DNA of 43,973 bases from Pseudomonadota bacterium (lineage in GTDB: Bacteria > Desulfobacterota > Desulfovibrionia > Desulfovibrionales > Desulfovibrionaceae): assembly GCA_023419375.1 (NCBI GenBank), contig JAEZYD010000028.1, positions 1-43,973 on the forward strand, written 5' to 3'. The translations under genes and the position numbers were made by a program. Below are positions 7,518 to 15,386 of the stretch, piece after piece; within the stretch, counting starts at the first letter, position 1, and every line of letters begins with the position of its first letter. The notes beneath the pieces were generated by a model. It was not told where the DNA came from, did no database searches, and saw only the letters and a list, made by a program, of their open reading frames with translations.

Positions 7518-8611
7518 TACGCACCTCTCTTGCAGTTGAAAAATCCGATGCAAAGGCAGATGGCAAGACCGGCAAGGGTGGCCGCCATGCCGTGAGGGCC
7601 GACGCCTGCGGGGCTGGAGGCCAAACCGAAGTTATGGGCAACTGCGGTGCCAACGATCAGGCCAACGGCAAACACGGCGGCATCGTTGTCGCCTTCGCCA
7701 GCCATAAAGAGCTGACGGCCAGGGCAGCCGCCCGCAAGGGCAAAGGCCAGACCGGCAGTAGCCATGCCGAGGAAGTTCCAGAGGTTGTCGGGCTGGGCGA
7801 TGGGCTGGTTTTCAAAGCCGGGCTTGAACGCGCCGAAGTACAGGTTCAGAACAAGAGCCGCGCCCAGCATGGCCAGAAAGCCCAGTGCCAGATGCCATTG
7901 CTTGAACAACATCACGTCGCGCAGAGCGCCCATGGTGCAGAAGCGGCTGCGCTGGGCCAGAAAGCCCACGATCAGCCCCACGCCAATGGAGAGTATAAAG
8001 GGTGCATGCTGCGCGCCGGGGCCTTTGACGGAATAGAAGAGCACGCCGCTCTGCGGCTGTTCTGCTACCTGCGGATTGAGCAGATACAGAGCCACGAAGG
8101 AAAGCATGATGCCGGGCAGCACCAGGCCGGAAATCTTGCTCTGGCCCTGGCTGCGGCCCAGCGAAAAGCCCATGCGGAAAAATATGGTGCCAATGCCCAC
8201 GCCGCAGATCAGGCCCGCAAGACCAAAGAGCGCAAAGGCGTCGCCGCCCGCAAGGCGCAGAATAACGCGCCAGGGGCAACCCAGAAAGACCAGCGCGCCA
8301 ATACCCGCTATGCCCCCAAGCAAAAAGCGGGTGATGGGGGCCGAGCCGCCGCGCGGCTTGTATTCGCCAAAGGCCAGCGCCGCGCCAAATGCACCAAGCA
8401 CCATGCCCATGATTTCGGGCCGCAGATATTGCACGATGGCAGCGCGGTGAAAGCCCAGCGCGCCAGCGATATCGCGGTTAAAGCAGACCACGCAGATGCC
8501 CATGTTGCCGGGATTGCCCATTTGCTGGAGCAACACGGCAAGCACGCCGAACACAAGCCCGGTGGCAATGATGCCTGTTGTGGTGGAGAAAAAGTTGAAG
8601 CCTGGTTTCAT
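7517..8611 (-). CDS. yedE: YedE-family putative selenium transporter
   Basis: A 364-residue polytopic membrane protein of the YeeE/YedE family (PF04143), in the YedE branch linked to selenium metabolism. Family-typical pieces are the GNMGICVVCFNRD segment near residue 35, FLGCPWRVILRLAGGD near 110, RSRFCTMGALRDV near 225 and LAGGCPGRQLFMAGEGDND near 300. The conserved cysteines in these loops are thought to hand on sulfur- or selenium-containing substrate. About nine or more hydrophobic segments are visible. The start has a strong AGGAGG site seven bases upstream. It is the first gene of the run with yedF, DUF3343 and the kinase-like gene. Confidence 0.88.
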   Translation of the reverse strand: MKPGFNFFSTTTGIIATGLVFGVLAVLLQQMGNPGNMGICVVCFNRDIAGALGFHRAAIVQYLRPEIMGMVLGAFGAALAFGEYKPRGGSAPITRFLLGGIAGIGALVFLGCPWRVILRLAGGDAFALFGLAGLICGVGIGTIFFRMGFSLGRSQGQSKISGLVLPGIMLSFVALYLLNPQVAEQPQSGVLFYSVKGPGAQHAPFILSIGVGLIVGFLAQRSRFCTMGALRDVMLFKQWHLALGFLAMLGAALVLNLYFGAFKPGFENQPIAQPDNLWNFLGMATAGLAFALAGGCPGRQLFMAGEGDNDAAVFAVGLIVGTAVAHNFGLASSPAGVGPHGMAATLAGLAICLCIGFFNCKRGA

Positions 8612-8978
8612 GAAATCCTCCTTTTTGGGCCACAGGCCCGTGGCGAAGCCGATGTATGAAACGGCAGCGCGAACGGAGGATTTGTCGGGTCAGTGGTGCA
8701 GGGCAGGAAAGCCATGCGCCAGCCCCAAACCGGGCCGCCGTTCGCGTAAGCTCCACAACGTGAAGCTCCTTGCTGTGCGTCAGGTTTTGCGCTTGGGCAT
8801 GGCTTCCTCTGCTCTGTATTTGCTGCCGCTCCCCGATGGAGAGTGGCACGTCAGCGTGGTGAATGAATTTCTGTTCCTGTGCGCGGTTTATGGCCCGGCA
8901 ACGCCCTGTTAAGGCTCTTTCATGGGCCGGGCATTTCGCAGGCCCGTGCCTGCCGCCGGGGCAATTTTCGCGTCTGGT
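8612..8978. other. Intergenic between pyrR and yedE
   Basis: No gene is supported. On the minus strand a hairpin (GCCAC 8629-8633 with GTGGC 8640-8644) stands directly before the yedE ribosome binding site. Palindromic GGCCCG-rich sequence around 8889-8955 may contribute to pyrR termination but has no T-run. I see no good promoter for yedE, so it may have a non-standard promoter or be read through from pyrR. Confidence 0.4.
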
Positions 8979-9515
8979 TTACGATGCGGTGGTCAGGTTC
9001 ACGCTGTCTTCGCCGTCGCGCTCGGAGAGCATGACGTCCACGTGCTCCTGCCTGCTGGTATTGATGACGCGGCCCACATAATCCGCATGGATGGGCAGTT
9101 CGCGGTGCCCACGGTCGATGAGGGTCAGCAGCTCCACGCAGCGCGGGCGGCCATAGTCGAGCAGGGCCTCAAGGGCGGCGCGGATGGTGCGCCCGGTGTA
9201 GAGCACATCGTCAACCAGAATGATAACCTTTTCGTCCACGCTTTCGGTAATGCGTGACTGCCCGATGCTGGGCTTGCCCACAAGGCTAGTCCAGTCATCG
9301 CGGTACAGATTGATATCCAGGGTGCCCAGGGGCATGACGCGGTCAAGCCGCGCTTGCAGCAGGGCAGCTATGCGCCGGGCCAGGTCTGCGCCGCGCCGTT
9401 CGATGCCCACCAGCATTACATCCTGGCATGCAGCGTGGCGTTCGAGTATCTGCGAGGCGAGGCGTTCAAGTACGCGTGCCATTTCGTCTTTTTCCAGTAA
9501 CCGGGTCGTGGACAT
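8979..9515 (-). CDS. pyrR: PyrR, pyrimidine operon regulator / uracil phosphoribosyltransferase
   Basis: A 178-residue phosphoribosyltransferase. The PRPP-binding loop is clear (VIILVDDVLYTGRTIRAAL, about residues 93-111), preceded by a PyrR-typical segment (GTLDINLYRDDW). PyrR proteins bind pyr leader RNA in some bacteria and have uracil phosphoribosyltransferase activity; which role applies here is not visible. The start at 9515 is chosen because GGAGG lies just upstream and family sequence begins there. The open frame continues 29 codons further with no such support. The gene diverges from the selenoprotein gene. Confidence 0.9.
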   Translation of the reverse strand: MSTTRLLEKDEMARVLERLASQILERHAACQDVMLVGIERRGADLARRIAALLQARLDRVMPLGTLDINLYRDDWTSLVGKPSIGQSRITESVDEKVIILVDDVLYTGRTIRAALEALLDYGRPRCVELLTLIDRGHRELPIHADYVGRVINTSRQEHVDVMLSERDGEDSVNLTTAS

Positions 9516-9584
9516 GGTTCCTCCAAGGGTGGATATGCCCGTCATTCTAGCCGTTTTCGCCTTTAAAGAAAAGCCCTGCGGCAA

Positions 9585-9613
9585 TTGACAAGCCCCACGC
9601 ATGACCTTAGTTA
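9585..9613 (+). promoter_or_regulatory. Candidate promoter for the selenoprotein gene
   Basis: A consensus TTGACA (9585-9590) is followed after 17 bases by TAGTTA (9608-9613), a weak -10. It lies about 30 bases before the start codon of the HesB-like selenoprotein gene and within the divergent gap to pyrR. Confidence 0.45.
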
Positions 9614-9640
9614 GTAAAACACTCGAATCATGGAGGACGT

Positions 9641-9967
9641 ATGATCGAATTGACCGACAGCGCCCGTAAGGAACTGGATTCGTTCTTTACCGGCAAGAAA
9701 AAGGAACCCATCCGGGTCTACATGACCGCAGGTTGAGGCGGCCCTCGCCTTGCCCTGGCTCTGGATGAGCCTAACAACCAAGATCAAACCGAGGAACAGG
9801 CCGGCTACACCTTCTGCATCAACAGTGCCCTTATGACAGAAGTGCAGGGTGTAAAAATTGATTTAACCTACATGGGCTTTGCGGTTGAACCCGTAGTGCC
9901 CTTCGCTTCTGAAGGCAACAGCGGTGGTTGCAGCAGCTGCTCGAGCGGCTGCGGCAGCAACGCCTAA
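9641..9967 (+). CDS. HesB/IscA-like selenoprotein (in-frame TGA = Sec32)
   Basis: A 108-residue HesB/IscA-like protein encoded through an in-frame TGA at 9734-9736. Reading on from the TGA gives a full-length protein, closely similar along its whole length to the neighbouring gene at 10072. The TGA falls where the neighbour has Cys33 (AG-U-GGP against GG-C-SGP), a key cysteine of this family. Both proteins share the N-terminal ELT(D/E)SA block, the YTFCIN/FTFCIN block, the VKIDL block and a Cys-rich tail (CSSCSSGCG here). A SECIS-like hairpin lies 20 bases after the TGA. Deltaproteobacterial HesB-like selenoproteins are known, which supports Sec insertion rather than a nonsense mutation. The start has GGAGG upstream. 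Standard gene callers would miss or split it. Its function is unknown; metal or Fe-S binding is inferred from the fold. Confidence 0.85.
9734..9771 (+). promoter_or_regulatory. Bacterial SECIS-like element with UGA codon
   Basis: The UGA codon at 9734-9736 is followed after 20 bases by a perfect 5-bp stem (GGCTC 9757-9761, GAGCC 9767-9771) with the loop TGGAT, which has a G in its second position. Bacterial SECIS hairpins lie just downstream of the UGA in the coding region, with a small G-containing apical loop. Geometry fits; the stem is short, so this needs a structure search with SelB context. Confidence 0.6.
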
Positions 9968-9985
9968 AGGCGGGGTGGTTCCCCG

Positions 9986-10016
9986 CTGGCCGGACGAAGC
10001 AGGCCAGCCTGTTTTT
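9986..10016 (+). terminator. Intrinsic terminator between the two HesB-like genes
   Basis: CTGGCC (9986-9991) pairs with GGCCAG (10002-10007), followed by CCTGTTTTTC. A second small hairpin (GCGGGG 9970-9975 with CCCCGC 9981-9986) sits just before it. This would separate the selenoprotein transcript from its paralogue, perhaps partially. Confidence 0.6.
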
Positions 10017-10071
10017 CGTTACTCTACCATATAAATACATATCGAGCGTATCGAAAAACACCGGAGGAACC

Positions 10072-10389
10072 ATGCTTGAACTGACCGAAAGCGCCCAGAA
10101 GGAACTGGCGGCCTTTTTTGAAGGTAAGGAAAAAAGCACCATTCGCGTTTACCTCGCCCCCGGCGGGTGCAGCGGGCCGCATCTGGCCCTTGCCCTGGAC
10201 GCCGCGACGGATGAAGATATGAGCGAAGATCAGGGCGGATTCACCTTCTGCATCAACAAGGAGCTTCTTGCTCAGGTTGAAGGCGTGAAGATTGATCTCT
10301 CCTACGCGGGTTTCACAGTTGAACCCACGGTGCCCCTGCCCCAGACGGGCGGTGGTTGCAGCAGCTGCGGCGGCGGCTGCGGACACTAG
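10072..10389 (+). CDS. HesB/IscA-like protein, cysteine paralogue of the selenoprotein
   Basis: A 105-residue HesB/IscA-like protein. Cys33 in GGCSGP corresponds to the selenocysteine of the upstream gene. The rest follows the same plan: the FTFCIN block with a second conserved Cys, the VKIDLSYAGF block, and a tail with CSSCGGGC. IscA-type proteins bind Fe-S clusters or iron, usually through one Cys plus a C-terminal CxC; here the tail is CxxCxxxC, so this is not a canonical IscA. GGAGG stands six bases before the ATG. It lies 104 bases after the selenoprotein gene and likely arose with it by tandem duplication. Confidence 0.8.
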   Translation: MLELTESAQKELAAFFEGKEKSTIRVYLAPGGCSGPHLALALDAATDEDMSEDQGGFTFCINKELLAQVEGVKIDLSYAGFTVEPTVPLPQTGGGCSSCGGGCGH

Positions 10390-10404
10390 AAGCAAACGAC
10401 TTGC

Positions 10405-10439
10405 AAACCTGGCGGTAGCCTCTGGCTGCCGCCAGGTTT
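10405..10439 (+). terminator. Hairpin terminator after the HesB-like pair
   Basis: A 16-bp stem (10405-10420 with 10424-10439, one G-T pair, 3-base loop) ends in TTT. The T-run is short but the stem is strong, and it lies 15 bases past the stop codon. Confidence 0.7.
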
Positions 10440-10502
10440 GACCATTTATCGTCGGGGCGGCGCAGGCTGCCCCTTGTGCTGTTATATAACCCCCACAGGT
10501 TC

Positions 10503-13500
10503 ATGGACACTTTCGGCGCATTGCTCTCAAGCAACGACAGGCAGATATATCTGGAACGCAGCGGCATGGTCACGCGTTGCCGCCTTGCCTGCGAGGCTCT
10601 GGACAAAGGGCGCAGCGTGGCCCTTGTGGCCCGCACCCGCGAAGAATTCCACGCGGCCCGCTCCCTTGCGGCCCTTTTTTCTCCCGAAATTTCTCTGGCG
10701 GATCCGGCAGTTGTACGCCCTGCGTGGCAGTGGCCCTGTCTGGGGCTGCCAGCCCTGAGCCAGTGGCAGGACAAGCCCTCATGGGCTGCCCGGCTTGCCG
10801 CGCTGTACTCCCTCACCCTTGGCAAGCCGCGTGCGCTGGTGGTCAGTGTTGAAAGCCTGCTGCTGCGCTACATGCCGGTCAATTTTTTCCACACGCGCAC
10901 GCTGGAACTTGGCAAGGGCAGCGATTACGCCCCCGAGTTGCTGCTGGAGCAGGCGGTGGAGTGGGGGTACGAGCGCGTTGCCATGGTCACGCGGCCCGGC
11001 GAAATGGCCCGGCGCGGCGACATTCTTGATCTGTATCCCGCTGGCTATGCCCGTCCTGTGCGGCTGGAATTTTTTGGCGACACGCTGGAGGAAATGCGCT
11101 TCTTTGACGCGGAGACCCAGCGGTCTTTGCAGGGATGCGATGAACTGACCCTGCTGCCTGTCAGCCCGCTGTCCTTCGATGCGCGCGAGACAGAGGCTAC
11201 GCGCAAGCGTTTTGACCGCATGTTTGCCGAAGGCCGCATTGGCGAAAACGACTGCTATTCCTTTAAAAAATCGCTGGATGCCGGCGGCGCGGGGCTGCTG
11301 CCCGGTTGCGCCGTGGAAGCTCCCAGCCTGCTGGAGGACTGGCTGCCGCAGGACTGCCTGTGGCTGCTGCCCGGCGAGGCCGACAGCGCCGAGGCCCTGC
11401 GGGATGGCCGCCTTGCACTCAAGGAGCGGCTGGAGGCCGAGGACGCGCCCCTACCCCAACCGGCAGCCCTGGCACTGCGTAAAAGCTCGCAGCCCGCACC
11501 GTGGAACGCCTTTCAGCGCGTGTACGCCGAACCTCTGGTCATGGGCGTGGAAGAGCGCGGTCTGGATTTTGCGGAAAGAACCCTGCATTCCTTCAGCGAT
11601 CTTTTTCCTCTTTCCGGCGCGCAGGATCGCCCCTGGCAGCATCTGGCCGCCGCACTCAAGGAGTGGCAGGGCGCTCGCAGACAGGTGGTGCTGAGTTTTT
11701 CATCTGGCCGCAGCCGCGCCAAGTTTCTGAAACTGGCAGAGCAGGACGGCATTCTTCCTGCCCAGCGCTACGCGCCCGACCAGCGCGGCCTTTTCGCCCT
11801 TGTTTCCCCCTTCCGTCAGGGCGCGGATCTGGCGTGGGACAACGCCCTGGTTCTGGGCGAGGATATCCTGTACCCCAAGGCGGAAAAGACGCCCCGGGTT
11901 TCTTCGCGCGTTTTCAAGGGGCTGGATTCTTTTGACGATCTCAAGGCAGGCGATCTGCTGGTGCACCGCGATTACGGCATTGGCCGTTTTGCCGGGCTGC
12001 ACCACATGGACGTCAACGCTGTTGCCAACGACTTTCTGCTCATCGAATACTCCGGGCGCGACAAGCTCTACGTGCCTGCCGACCGCATGGGGCTTATCCA
12101 GCGGTTCAAGGGTTCGGAAGGCGTGGAACCCGCGCTGGACCGGCTGGGCGGCACAGGCTGGACTTCGGGCAAGGAGAAGGCCCGCAAGGCCATTGAAAAG
12201 ATCGCCGCCGACCTTGTGGAAATGTATGCCTACCGCAAGGTGACCAAGGGCTTCCGCTATGACCCTCCGGGCGAGCTGTACCATGAATTTGAGGCCACAT
12301 TCGGCTTTGAAGAAACGCCCGATCAGGCCAAGGCCATTCAGGACGTGCTGGACGACATGGACAAGTCCCAGCCCATGGACAGGCTCGTGTGCGGCGACGT
12401 GGGCTTCGGCAAAACAGAAGTTGCCCTGCGCGCCGCCTTCCGCGCCGCTTCCGAGGGGCGTCAGGTGGTGCTGCTTTGCCCCACCACGGTGCTTGCCGAG
12501 CAGCATTATCAGACCTTTCGCGCCCGTCTGGCGGGCTTTCCCGTCAATGTGGGGCTGCTCAGCCGCTTTGTGACGCGCCCAAGGCAAAAGGAAGTTCTCA
12601 AGGCCGCGGCCACCGGGCAGGTGGACATCCTCATCGGCACCCACCGCGTGCTTTCGAGCGATGTCAAACTACCCAATCTGGCACTGCTCATTCTGGATGA
12701 GGAACAGCGTTTCGGCGTGCGCCACAAGGAAAAGCTCAAGGCTCTCAAAAAGAACGTGGACGTGCTCACCCTCACGGCCACGCCCATTCCGCGTACCTTG
12801 CAGCTTTCCATGTCCGGCATACGCGAGCTTTCCATCATTGAAACCGCGCCGCAGGACCGCAAGCCTGTGGCCTCTGCCGTGCTGCGGCGGGATGATTCCG
12901 TGCTGCGCAAGGTGCTTGAGCGGGAGATCGAGCGCGAAGGCCAGGTGTTCTGGGTCTACAACCGCGTGCAGGGGCTGGAGCGGGTGGCCGAATACGTGCA
13001 CACCTTGGTGCCCACGGCCCGCGTGGGTATGGCGCACGGGCAGATGTCTGAAACCGAGCTTGAAGACACCATGCACAAGTTCTGGCATGGCGAGCTTGAT
13101 GTGCTGGTGTGCACCTCCATTGTTGAATCGGGGCTGGACTTTCCCCGCGCCAATACGCTGGTGGTGGATCAGGCCCAGATGTTCGGTCTTGGGCAGCTCT
13201 ACCAGCTGCGGGGCCGCGTGGGCCGCAGCGACAGGCAGGCCTATGCCTTTTTTGTGGTTCCGGATGCGGAGCGCCTTACCTCCATTGCGGAGGAGCGCCT
13301 GCGCATCATTATGGATATGGACTACCTGGGGGCTGGTTTTCAGGTCGCCATGGAAGACCTGCGCCTGCGCGGGGCGGGCAATATTCTTGGCGAGGTGCAG
13401 TCGGGCCACATGTGCCGCGTGGGCCTTGATCTGTACCTTGAAATGCTGGAGGAGGCCGTGGGCCGCCTCAAGGGTACGCCAGAAGCGCAGACCGTGGAGA

Positions 13501-13946
13501 CGGAACTTACTTTGGGCTTGCCTGCGCATATTCCCGCATCGTACATTGAGGACGGGCGCGAAAGGCTGCGCTGCTACAAAACGCTCACATCGGCTGCTGG
13601 CGGCGCGGCGCGTGAGGAAGCGGCCCTCGGCATACGCGACAGGTTTGGCCCCTTCCCCGAAGAACTGCGCAACTTTCTTGCCGTGCTGGATTTCAAGCAG
13701 TTCCTTACAGAGTTGCAGGTGCAAAAGGCCGATGTGCACATCAACCATGTGCGGCTTGTCTGGCCGGACGGGCAGACCGCCGTGCAGCCCGAGCGCATTG
13801 TAGCCCTTACGGCTTCCATGAAGGACGCGCGTATGCTCCCGCCTGCCGGGCTGCATCTGCCGATGCCGTCGGACGTCTCATTCCCCGAGGGGCTGGACAG
13901 GTTGCGTACCGCCCTTGAGGGGATTCGTGTTAAAGCCGGGGCATAG
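10503..13946 (+). CDS. mfd: Transcription-repair coupling factor Mfd
   Basis: Mfd displaces RNA polymerase stalled at DNA lesions and recruits UvrA. The protein of about 1147 residues has the expected order. The N-terminal UvrB-like domains include GEMARRGDILDLYPAG. The CarD-like RNA-polymerase-interacting domain (about residues 475-545) contains GDLLVHRDYGIGRF. The RecG-like translocase has Walker A GDVGFGKTE (about 630), the motif II box LDEEQRFGVRHKE and TATPIPRT. Helicase C has the QLRGRVGRSDRQAYAF stretch, and the TRCF domain is at the end. I prefer the ATG at 10503; a GTG nine codons upstream is also in frame. It is single-copy-like and monocistronic after a terminator. Confidence 0.97.
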   Translation: MDTFGALLSSNDRQIYLERSGMVTRCRLACEALDKGRSVALVARTREEFHAARSLAALFSPEISLADPAVVRPAWQWPCLGLPALSQWQDKPSWAARLAALYSLTLGKPRALVVSVESLLLRYMPVNFFHTRTLELGKGSDYAPELLLEQAVEWGYERVAMVTRPGEMARRGDILDLYPAGYARPVRLEFFGDTLEEMRFFDAETQRSLQGCDELTLLPVSPLSFDARETEATRKRFDRMFAEGRIGENDCYSFKKSLDAGGAGLLPGCAVEAPSLLEDWLPQDCLWLLPGEADSAEALRDGRLALKERLEAEDAPLPQPAALALRKSSQPAPWNAFQRVYAEPLVMGVEERGLDFAERTLHSFSDLFPLSGAQDRPWQHLAAALKEWQGARRQVVLSFSSGRSRAKFLKLAEQDGILPAQRYAPDQRGLFALVSPFRQGADLAWDNALVLGEDILYPKAEKTPRVSSRVFKGLDSFDDLKAGDLLVHRDYGIGRFAGLHHMDVNAVANDFLLIEYSGRDKLYVPADRMGLIQRFKGSEGVEPALDRLGGTGWTSGKEKARKAIEKIAADLVEMYAYRKVTKGFRYDPPGELYHEFEATFGFEETPDQAKAIQDVLDDMDKSQPMDRLVCGDVGFGKTEVALRAAFRAASEGRQVVLLCPTTVLAEQHYQTFRARLAGFPVNVGLLSRFVTRPRQKEVLKAAATGQVDILIGTHRVLSSDVKLPNLALLILDEEQRFGVRHKEKLKALKKNVDVLTLTATPIPRTLQLSMSGIRELSIIETAPQDRKPVASAVLRRDDSVLRKVLEREIEREGQVFWVYNRVQGLERVAEYVHTLVPTARVGMAHGQMSETELEDTMHKFWHGELDVLVCTSIVESGLDFPRANTLVVDQAQMFGLGQLYQLRGRVGRSDRQAYAFFVVPDAERLTSIAEERLRIIMDMDYLGAGFQVAMEDLRLRGAGNILGEVQSGHMCRVGLDLYLEMLEEAVGRLKGTPEAQTVETELTLGLPAHIPASYIEDGRERLRCYKTLTSAAGGAAREEAALGIRDRFGPFPEELRNFLAVLDFKQFLTELQVQKADVHINHVRLVWPDGQTAVQPERIVALTASMKDARMLPPAGLHLPMPSDVSFPEGLDRLRTALEGIRVKAGA

Positions 13947-14007
13947 GTGCTGGTTGGCGGCTGTGCCTGTTTTTCAGGTCATAAAGCTGGTCTGAATATA
14001 TGGGAAA

Positions 14008-15255
14008 ATGGTGAACGGATTCATGCAGCCCCTCATAGCTTTGGCGCGTTTTTTCCAGATCGGTGCCCGGTCTGCCCGCCAGGCCCGCCCGTTGCGCGTG
14101 GCGTTGGCCTGCTGTTTTTGCCTGTTGCTGGCGGCCTGTTTTGAAACACGGCTCCCCGACGGCGTGGTGGCTACAGTCAATGGCGAGCCCATCAGCCTGC
14201 GCAGATTGCAAACCCTGCTCGACAGCCGTTCTCCCTCCCTTGGGGCCATGCGCACTCCTTCGCTGGAAAACATGCGCCGCGAATACGGCGAAGGGCTGGG
14301 CACACTGATCATTTACGCTCTGGTGCGGCAGGATTTGCAGCGGCTCCAGATGTCGGTCAGCCCTGCCATGCTGGAAACAGCCCTTGCAGAGGTAAGGAAT
14401 GATTACGGCGGCGCTGACGGGCTGGAAAAATATCTGGCCGAAGAATCCATTGATCCTGCCGAATGGCGGGCCTTGCTGCTTGACCATCTTTCCATGCTCT
14501 CATTTGAAAAGCGGGTTCTTGCAGCGGGCATCCGTGTTTCGCTGCCCGAACTGCGCGACTACTATCAGACCCACGAAGACGATTTTCAGATGCCGGAAAC
14601 TCTGCGCGTCTGCCTGATTTCTGGCGAAACGCGCAAGGATGTGGAAGGCTTTTGCGCCGTGTTTCCCGGTGGCATGAGCGATGCGCGCAGCAAGGTGCAG
14701 CTCCAGTGCCAGAATGTGCGGCCAGCCGATCTGCCCCAGGGATGGCGCAAGGCCGCTGCCGGTCTCAAGCCGGGCCAGTGCGCCCCCGTGCGGCAGGAGG
14801 AAGGCCTGTGGCGCAGCCTTGGGCTGATTGAAAGCCGCCCGCCAGCGCACATCAGTCTGGCGGAGGCATATCCGCTGGTGGAAGGCATCCTGCGGGAGCA
14901 GAAGATGTCTGAAGCCTTTGAGCGCTGGCTTGAAAAGGCTCTGGCCGATTCCGTCATCATGGTGGGCAAGGAGCTTGCCCCCGATCTGCTCGCTCCCCCG
15001 GCGTCACACGCTGGCGGGCAGGCCAGTGATGCCCCCGTCGTGCCGGATGTTTCTGGCGCTATGGAGGACATGAAGGCTCTGCCCCCTGGCAAGGATGATG
15101 TGTACGAGGGCGATGTTCTTGAAGGTTCCCACGATCCCAAGGCCAATGGAGCATTGGAAAATCAGGGGCATAATCCCGAAACGGCTCCTGCTGCAAAAGC
15201 CTCGGGCGACCAGCAGCGCAGGCGAGATAACGGCGGCTCCGCGCGGCGGCGTTGA
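14008..15255 (+). CDS. SurA-like lipoprotein (periplasmic chaperone / peptidyl-prolyl isomerase family)
   Basis: A 415-residue exported protein with a lipobox (LLLAAC, Cys at about residue 45), so it should be a lipoprotein. After the Cys it has a SurA_N-like segment starting VVATVNGEPISLRRLQTLLDSR, then helical sequence, then a region around MPETLRVCLISGE that aligns in position with a parvulin domain but is short and Cys-containing. The tail from about 330 is low-complexity and rich in Ala, Pro and Asp. SurA-like proteins escort outer-membrane proteins. It lies directly before a second PpiC-type gene. The ATG at 14008 (preceded by GGGA) or 14023 could be the start. Confidence 0.7.
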   Translation: MVNGFMQPLIALARFFQIGARSARQARPLRVALACCFCLLLAACFETRLPDGVVATVNGEPISLRRLQTLLDSRSPSLGAMRTPSLENMRREYGEGLGTLIIYALVRQDLQRLQMSVSPAMLETALAEVRNDYGGADGLEKYLAEESIDPAEWRALLLDHLSMLSFEKRVLAAGIRVSLPELRDYYQTHEDDFQMPETLRVCLISGETRKDVEGFCAVFPGGMSDARSKVQLQCQNVRPADLPQGWRKAAAGLKPGQCAPVRQEEGLWRSLGLIESRPPAHISLAEAYPLVEGILREQKMSEAFERWLEKALADSVIMVGKELAPDLLAPPASHAGGQASDAPVVPDVSGAMEDMKALPPGKDDVYEGDVLEGSHDPKANGALENQGHNPETAPAAKASGDQQRRRDNGGSARRR

Positions 15256-15386
15256 GGGGTTGCGCGCAACATGCCCCGGCTGCTGGCTGGCTGCGGTTGC
15301 CGCAGTTGCATTGCATGTTGCGCTGGATTGGGATATAATTTTATAGATAAAGCGCGGAAATTTTGCGCGCAAGCAGGGAGTATAAC

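Noticed and set aside
7592..8659. A 355-codon plus-strand frame opposite yedE
   Set aside because: It mirrors a membrane protein gene, is rich in Ala, His and Gln, and has no ribosome binding site or family.
9734..9736. TGA as a nonsense mutation making the HesB-like gene a pseudogene
   Set aside because: The downstream half keeps frame and family sequence, the site aligns with a key Cys, and a SECIS-like hairpin follows.
12669..13856. A 395-codon minus-strand frame opposite mfd
   Set aside because: It is antisense to a clear, conserved gene in GC-rich DNA, where long shadow frames are common.
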